NCBI GenBank assembly: GCA_019915015.1
Contig: JAHBBC010000010.1
Location: 1,178,001-1,242,000 of the forward strand
Direction: 5' to 3'
DNA length: 64,000 nt
Source: Auriscalpium vulgare
Taxonomy: Eukaryota; Basidiomycota; Agaricomycetes; Russulales; Auriscalpiaceae
Below, in pieces: positions 57,814-64,000 of this stretch (position 1 is its first letter; every line of letters starts with the position of its first letter). The position numbers and the translations under genes were made by a program. The notes under the pieces are model-generated. The model had not been told where the DNA came from and did no database searches. It worked only from the letters and a program-made list of their open reading frames with translations.

Positions 57814-60233
57814 TCACGCCGCGTCCGCGTCCTCGCGCGCGCGCGCGACGGCGCTCGCGCCCGCGCCGAGGCGCTCCAGCCACTCGACGGTGCCGCCCTC
57901 GACGCCCGGCTCGCGCACCTTCGTGAGGCTGCCGGACGGCAGGCGCACGTACTTCGTGCCGGGGCGCGTCGGCGGGAGCACAAACTTGCTCGCGCGGCGC
58001 TGCATCGCCTCCACGTCGTCGCGCGCGCCCGGCGCGGGCGCGAGCATGCGCTGCGGCATCTTGTACGGGTCCGCGAACGCGGGCTGCCCGAACGCCAGGC
58101 GCGGCGCGCTGCTGCTGCTGGCGCCGCCCACCACGCGCTCGTCGAACGTCTGGAACGGCGGGAGGCGCGCGGTGTGGCGCTCCGACGGCGAGTACTGCGC
58201 CTGGAAGGCGTGGTCCCGCGGCGGCGGGGACGCGCCCGGGAGGCTCGGGAGCCTGAGCTCCGCGCGCGCGGCGTCCTCGCGGTAGCGCGGCGGCGACGGC
58301 GCGTCGTACGGCGCCGGGCGCGTGGGGCGGGCGCGGCCGCGCGGCTCGCCGACGGCGTGGCCCTGCGCGTAGCGCAGGCTCGGGTCGATGTTGACCTCGT
58401 CGATGCTGGGCAGGTTGCGCGTGTTCGCGGTGAGGACGGGCGGCGGCGCGGGCGGGAAGCGGTACGGGGGCGACGGCGCGCGCGTGTCGTACGTCGTCTG
58501 GATGACGGTCATCCCGCGCGCGTCGTCGTCGTGCGGGTGGTAGCTGCGGGCGTGGTACGCCGTCCGTGAGCTGGCGCCCTGGCGCGAGGCACTCTGTGCC
58601 TCGGCAGCGGCGAGCTGCGCCTTTGTGGGCTTCTTGTTGCGCTTGCGCACACGCTTGTTGCCCTCGCCCTGCGAGAGATCGATCATCCAGTAGCTGCCCT
58701 TGCCGGGCTCCGTGATCGGGCGCTGCACGCGCAAGAAACACTTGCGCAGCGAAAGATTGTGCCGGATGGAGTTCTGAGCGCGCGTCAGCACGGGAGAGCG
58801 CAAGCGTGACGAGGCGGCTCACCTTCCAAGCACTCTCGGCGGTGTTTTCCCTGAACCAAACGAACCTGTCCTCCAGCGCAGTGTAGATCTCCTGCAAAGT
58901 GAGGCGCTTGCGCGGGCTCCCGTGGATGGCAAGCTTTATCAGGGTCGGCAGCGGATAGTTGGGCTTCTCTCCGGGGATAGGGTCCGCAAGTGCGTGCAGC
59001 CCCACGTCTTCGTTCGGCCCGACATTGAGCAACGCGCGGAGGTGCACCGTGGCGTCGGGCAGATCTGGAGGCACCATGGACGACTGCCGAGCGGCCGTGG
59101 ACGCAGAGTTGGGGGACGGGGACGCCGGCCGACGATCCGGCTCGGGGCTGTATTCTTCGCTGCGCGACCTGGAGCGGCTCTCTGGCCGGTCCCAGTCGGC
59201 TTCGTCGAAGCGGGGGCTCTCCGTGTATTGCTCCGGGGCATGGTCGTTTTCGTACGTGTTCGCCGGGGCAGAGTCGACGGGAGGGTAATAGCGAGTTTGC
59301 GGGCGATAGTAGGCGTCCTGGCCGCGGGGAGGAGGTACGTCGTAATGCAGGTGTTCGAGGCCAACTCTTCGACGGTGTTCATCGTAGGCTGGATAACGTT
59401 CTGGATTGTAATGAGTGGGAGGCGGGTCATGGTGGGAGCTGGAAGGGTGCGGGCGCGGTGGGCTCGGGCTGTGCGGGGTGGGCGATGCTGATGTGGATGG
59501 GCCGGACGCGACGGTGCTCGTCGGGTGCGGGGGGTATACCGGTGATTGGAGTCTGTCGTCCTGGCCGAACGGCTGAGGCGTGCGTCGGCGCGGGCGATAG
59601 CGATCGCGGTCGTCGCCTGACGCGTCGTGGTCGTCGTCGCGGATCCTGCGTCGAGGATACCGCGGCGGATCCTCACGCGTCAGATGCGCATCCTCGGCGC
59701 TTTCCTCGCTCGAGTAGCGGTCGAGCGGGGCGAGTGGCACGCTGAAGCGCGTACCTGGATCCGGATCGGATCGTTGACGCTGGCGAGGCTCCTGCGCGCG
59801 CTGTAGGCACGAAAAGCGCGTCAACGAGATGGCACGGAGAGCGGATAGCGCGGAAGGGACGCACCTGATGGTCTGGGATGCGCTGCACCCGTGGAGGGGG
59901 TGGCGGGGAGAGGCTGCGTGGCTGCGGGGGATGGGCAGGGTGGAGATGGGGCGGATGACGACGGAGGGTGACGGTGGGCGAGCCACTGCGGCCGGGCACA
60001 AAAGGGACGTCTGGTTCGTCGTCGTCGTCGTCGTCGTCGTCGCTGTCGTCGTTGTCGATGTCGTTGCGGTCGTCGCGGCCGTCGAGGCCTCGGTCGGTGG
60101 TGCGGCGGTGGTGTGGTCGAGACGAGGGCGACGGGTAGAAAGCGGGGTGTGTCGGCTGGCGGGGGAGGTCTGGGAGCCAGGGAGGCGAGGGAGCTGGGCC
60201 TGGGGAGAGAGAGGCGTCAGAGTGGACGGACAT
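57814..60233 (-). CDS. Forkhead-domain transcription factor
   Basis: DNA-binding winged-helix regulator. Start ATG 60231-60233 ([20 protein letters not shown]). N-terminal half is disordered, with an Asp run encoded by a long GTC/GAC repeat (60018-60060), His/Pro-rich tracts and RSRSRSEEY. Intron near 59800-59865 joins IPDHQ to [12 protein letters not shown]. The forkhead domain: [48 protein letters not shown], intron, [19 protein letters not shown] and [13 protein letters not shown]; recognition helix NSIRHNLS is canonical. Then a basic stretch [19 protein letters not shown] and a long Pro/Arg/Ala-rich C-terminus ending [11 protein letters not shown], stop 57814-57816. GC content is very high in the C-terminal half, which produces long antisense frames. 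Confidence 0.92.
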
Positions 60234-60966
60234 GGGAGGACTGCAGCGGCATGTCTGTGTGCGCGGGAGAGAAGAGGTCGTCGGTGGACCCACAACCCAT
60301 CGGCTTGGCTCTCCGCCGTCTTTTGTATCGCCTTGCTCATTGTTGGACCCACACGCACAAACATCTCACTCACCGCGTCGCTGCCACGGCCACAGCACCG
60401 GCATTCCCTCCCTCTGCACACACCTCAGTCCCCGTCTCCTCTGACCCATTGCTGAGTACTCACCTTGTGCGATCTCATCCCGCGTTTCACAGCAAATCTC
60501 AGTACGGAGGAGTCGCTCCAAGGACACCCCAGCACCCTGCGGCGGAACGCCAATTTAGCCACGAGGATCGCCTCGCCGCAGCCTTAGTAGTGTGCCCCAC
60601 GAGGATTCGATGGGGCAGGGGAGAAACAAAGCAGGACAAAGGTTGGCGGGCTCACCCGGCCCCAGCCGGTCTCGCACCCCGACTGCGCCGTCGACGCAGC
60701 ATCCTCAGATGGTACGATCTTGTTTTCAATCAAATTCACTGATAGCGAACGCACAATGTGGACTGGATTTAAAGCAGAAGGCGGGCGAAAGGCTCCGCAA
60801 AATATCAAGCCGACTCTTGCTGCTACTCAGTACTAGAATCACTGATTGATTGACTACATCAGAGGCAAGCCATATACACATTTTTACATTGCGCATGTGA
60901 GCACCTGGTGGGTGGAGGTGGGAGACGACCGCAGCAACGGAAATCTATTCTGCTATCCTACATCTG
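60234..60966. other. Intergenic, forkhead promoter side
   Basis: Upstream of the forkhead start and downstream of THG1. A 209-codon plus-strand frame overlaps the forkhead N-terminus antisense and has no motif. No supported gene. Confidence 0.4.
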
Positions 60967-61981
60967 CTATACTTCCTCCAGCACATAGGGCCGCTCGCTC
61001 CAGAACGCGTCTCCGATGATATCGCAATGCAGCAAGACTATCTCTGACCGACGCACTTTTTTCTTTGCAGCACCATCGCTTTCAACCACCTGAAGGGTGT
61101 CAGTGAACACTCCATTCCATCAGGCCTGTCTGCTTTACCTCTTCCCGCACAAACACGCTACCCTTTCGGAACCTATCCGGCAGTGTGTTGTAGTTCACGC
61201 CGAATCTCGAGAACAGCATCTCGTGCTTTTGACTCGACACGGTTCCCTGTCGCATCGATTAGCACGACACGTATATGGAGTCCATGGCACCCACCCGAAG
61301 CGTCTCGTGCGCCTCCTTGGTGCTCTGTCCGCCCTGCTGCACCAGCGCCCAGAACACCGTGTTGTACATGTTATTGATGTGCGCTGCGCGACCCGTCAGA
61401 TCGGACGCGCGCGGCCGAGCGCAACGTACTGTCTGCCTGCCTCCACGCAAAGTAGTCCTTCACCTCCTTCGCGGATGGGTACAGCACGATGCGGCCGTCG
61501 AAGGACGGCGCGTACTTGAGGCGCGTCTCGGGGAAGTAGTCCGGCCAGTTCAGGACATACGATGACGTGAAGAGCGAGACAATCGTCGTCAGGATCTTCG
61601 CCTCGCGGCGGTTGTACAGCGCCGTGGACCTGCGCAGCAGAAAGCTATGCGTGCACACGTCACGATGCTGCATCACGAAATCGCATGCAATACGCGCCTG
61701 AACTCGTCGGACTCGCCAAAGGCAAGCACGACGTCCCTGTACTCTTGCATGACGCTGCGGGCGGCGAGATCCATGAGCTGGAGCGCGCGCTCGTCGTTCG
61801 GCTTTGCAAAGGCATGCTCGTCGGAGAACCTCTGGAAGAGTCGATACGGGTGCGGGGAAGACGCGGCGCGCACATACCGGTGGAAGGCGTGGCCGTCGAG
61901 CCGGACGACGATGAACGTGCCGGGCAGCAGCGTGTCGGGCAGCTCGAAGTTGCGCACATACGCGTAGCGCGAGCCCGCCAT
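60967..61981 (-). CDS. THG1: tRNA-His guanylyltransferase Thg1
   Basis: Adds G(-1) to tRNA-His by 3'-5' polymerisation. ATG 61979-61981: MAGSRYAYVRNFELPDTLLP, then IVVRLDGHAFHR with the metal-binding Asp, intron, FSDEHAFAKPNDERALQLMD, ARSVMQEYRDVVLAFGESDE with the second metal-site acidic cluster, intron, SFLLRRSTALYNRREAKILT, YFPETRLKYAPSFDGRIVLY, AKEVKDYFAWRQAD, intron, HINNMYNTVFWALVQQGGQS, KEAHETLRGTVSSQKHEML, RFGVNYNTLPDRFRKGSVFV, then a variable KKKVRR segment, VLLHCDIIGDAFWSERPYVL and stop 60967-60969. All conserved blocks are present and in order. Divergent from the gene at 62207 (225 bp). Confidence 0.94.
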
Positions 61982-62206
61982 CGCCGCGCTGTGCTGTCCA
62001 ACGTGCGGCGAGTCGCCTACAGCTAATTATCGTGGGAACGTCGTCCATGACTCTTTGTGGCGGCCTCAGCCTCGCCTGCTCCAGCACCCGGCTTGTCCTC
62101 CCCCGTCTGCACCCCCGCCCGACATCGAGCACCCGCGCCCGCACACCGCCCGCACCCGCCCTCCACACACCCCGCACACCCGCACCGCACACCCGCACCG
62201 CCCACC

Positions 62207-62355
62207 ATGAGCCAGACCACCGCCTTCCGCGCCCCGTCGCCTTTCTTCCGGCACCGCCCCCTCGGGCGCGCCCCCAGCCCCCCGACGTGGGCGTGCTACG
62301 AGCAGATCCACGCGCTCGGCGGCGACAACTCCGCCTCGGACGACTCGGACGACGG

Positions 62356-62386
<31 letters not shown>

Positions 62387-62994
62387 TCGTCCTCGGACGC
62401 GGCCGCGTCGTGCGACGACAGCGCGTGCTCCGAGGACGGCGAGGACTACGCCGGCGCGGGGCACGGCAACGGCGCGGCGGCCGTCGACGGCATGGACATG
62501 GACGAGGCGGGCGATGCGGAGAAGAAGGCGCACGCGCAGAAGGATAAGGGCAAGCAGCGCGCGGTCGAGCCGGCCGTCGTGCTCGAGGCGCAGCAGCGCC
62601 GCAGGAGGCGCCACCGCCAGCGCCGCCAGCCGGCCGTGACGCTGCGGCCCATCCTCACCATCCAGCGCAGCCAGGGCTTCGTGTGGAACCAGGTCCGTGC
62701 CCGTGCGCGCAGTCACCTCGTATGCGCACCCGCTGATCGCCGTCCTTGCGTGCAGGATCTCTTTGTCCCTCCGTATATCAAGGATCGCTGTGCGTATGCG
62801 TTTCTCTCGCTTCGGCCTTGCCGCTAAAACGTGGTGGCCATGTGTTCCTAGACGTCGCTTCCACCTCCCCGCCGAACTCGACAGGATTCTTCTCGACATC
62901 CGCCTCATCCACCAACTCCGCGCTCGAGAACTACGAGATCGAGGTCGTAGAGATCCGGGTGCGGGAGGGCGAGCTCGACGACATCATCCCCTGA
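62207..62994 (+). CDS. Hypothetical acidic protein
   Basis: Three exons: ATG 62207 (MSQTTAFRAPSPFFRHRPLG) through a long Asp/Ser/Glu tract (62335-62420), a Lys-rich stretch (EKKAHAQKDKGKQRAVEP) and RRRRRHRQRRQPAVTLRPIL to QGFVWNQ; intron 62694-62755; DLFVPPYIKDR; intron about 62791-62851; VASTSPPNSTGFFSTSAS and a C-terminus EIEVVEIRVREGELDDIIP, stop 62992-62994. The alternation of an acidic tract and an Arg-rich block suggests a nuclear protein. Splicing and the coherent C-terminus support a real gene; family unknown to me. Confidence 0.68.
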
Positions 62995-63316
62995 GCGTAG
63001 CGGCTTATCGTCGGAACGTTGCACGAAGCCAAGCTGCCTCTTTTTCCTCCTTCTAAACATCGTTCCGTGGTAGTTCGTGAAATCCGGGCTTGTTCTTCTT
63101 CTTCGATGGTCCTCTTATCTAGCTTTCGCTGTTCCGTAGAGACGATCTGGTTCCCAGTTCCTGTACTCTTCTATCTCCGGCCCCGACTACCTTTACACTT
63201 TGACTGTATCATGCTATCCCCGGAATCGTCCTCAGCTCGTAGACGTTACATAACCTGACCGAGCCGGCGAACATAAATAATGAATATGTGTACATGCTGA
63301 AGGAACGCGAATGGCC
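62995..63316. other. Convergent intergenic
   Basis: 3' flanks of the acidic hypothetical gene and the deubiquitinase gene; nothing else seen. Confidence 0.4.
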
Positions 63317-64000
63317 TCAAACCGTCGCCAGCAGCTCGTCTTCCACCTCTCGCGCACGCATGCGCTCCTTGCGCTCCTTCCGTTCTTCTGTGTCATCGCG
63401 GTCCTGCTGCTTGCGCACCCTATCCGACTTCTCGCGCTCGCGCTCGCGCACCGCCTCCGTCTCGCGCGAGAGGATATACGACGGCTTCATCTCCGGCTTG
63501 TAGTCCAGGCGGCGCTTCACGTAGAACGCCATGTAGATGGGCGAGGACGGCGGATTGAGCACCGCAGCGAGCGTGGATGGGGTCACTCTGCCGAGACCGT
63601 CAGCGCTGTGTCCGAAACTTAATCGCAGCGCGCTCACTTTTCGTCATCAAAGCGATACCACTGAGCGAACAAGTCAACATTGCAGCACATCTGTTCACAT
63701 GCATGACGTACTGCGTCCTGATACCGAGCAAAGTTTGTGTAGTGCCCGTTGTCAATCTGGCCCTCGTGGTTGATCACCGCGAACAGATCGTACTCGTAAA
63801 GCACTTCGGGGCCCGGATATCTGTCCACAGTCAGCATCGTGTATGAGCGACAACGCACGAGGCGTACTGGAAGATGACATTCGGATCGGCGTTCGGATTG
63901 CTCTCGACGGCGGCAGTGGTATATGGCCCCATGTTGATCGTCGCCGGTATGCGCACGGGCGCGTCGATCTTGACGGTGCCTTTGTCGCCGGCACGCTGTT
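63317..64000 (-). CDS. Ubiquitin carboxyl-terminal hydrolase, USP22/Ubp8-like, 3' part
   Basis: C-terminal part of a USP-fold deubiquitinase; the gene runs off the right edge, so the catalytic Cys box is not in the window. Visible: KIDAPVRIPATINMGPYTTA, intron, PEVLYEYDLFAVINHEGQ, IDNGHYTNFARYQDA with the catalytic His of the His box, intron, WYRFDDEK, intron, VTPSTLAAVLNPPSSPIYMA and FYVKRRLDYKPEMKPSYIL. The YDLFAVINHEGxIxNGHYTNFAR and FYVKRRLDYKP blocks match the SAGA deubiquitinase group best. A basic/acidic coiled-coil tail (AVREREREKSDRVRKQQDRD) extends to LLATV, stop 63317-63319, longer than yeast Ubp8. Confidence 0.88.

Noticed and set aside
57797..60421. 874-codon minus-strand frame across the forkhead locus taken as one intronless gene
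   Set aside because: It reads through the intron that splits the forkhead domain and turns into Arg/Ala-rich sequence; splicing to the other frame restores NSIRHNLS and the rest of the domain.

Overview
The window is nuclear DNA from a filamentous basidiomycete, most likely a mushroom-forming Agaricomycete. The evidence is GC-rich sequence, genes split by many spliceosomal introns of about 45-60 nt with GTRNGT donors and YAG acceptors, eukaryotic single-copy housekeeping genes on both strands, and families typical of this group (WOPR regulator, degenerate HNH-type protein, F-box/LRR-like repeats). There is no operon, phage or CRISPR structure. Most gene models were built by joining exons by eye, so individual splice sites can be off even where the family call is firm.

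Layout. 0-10 kb: a CPSF6-like RNA-binding protein (5' end missing), SPT2 and RPC9 as a divergent pair, an MFS transporter and NOM1/SGD1. 10-17.5 kb: a truncated copy of the 5' end of DBP5, then a very large intersectin/Pan1-type endocytic scaffold. 19-31.5 kb: a degenerate HNH-family protein, COG3, a small CC-motif protein, a decayed F-box/LRR-like gene (copy A), the divergent BUD23/BET3 pair, a second decayed copy (B) and CDC20. 31.7-36 kb: the divergent DBP5/POB3 pair. 36-44.3 kb: a gene-poor stretch, a WOPR (Gti1/Pac2) transcription factor, then the divergent TFB2/RING-protein pair. 44.3-52.5 kb: a long gene-free GC-rich stretch with minisatellites, a hypothetical gene, an aquaporin, a mitochondrial GGQ-domain release factor and a TMEM53/DUF829 protein. 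52.5-64 kb: an ABHD11-type hydrolase, a hypothetical gene, an intron-containing tRNA-Glu, a forkhead factor, THG1, a hypothetical acidic protein and the 3' part of a USP22/Ubp8-like deubiquitinase.

Functionally the window is a mixture: RNA 3' processing, chromatin and transcription (CPSF6-like, SPT2, RPC9, POB3, TFB2, USP), ribosome and tRNA biology (NOM1, BUD23, THG1, ICT1-like, tRNA-Glu), membrane traffic (intersectin, COG3, BET3), cell cycle (CDC20) and developmental regulators (WOPR, forkhead). Several genes share divergent promoters of under 230 bp. The most unusual structural signal is a ~380-bp copy of the DBP5/POB3 divergent promoter plus the first DBP5 exons, which now sits directly upstream of NOM1. 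Next is a pair of decayed F-box/LRR-like paralogs, one of which carries an internal inversion. I did not find a defence or mobile system that I would call new.
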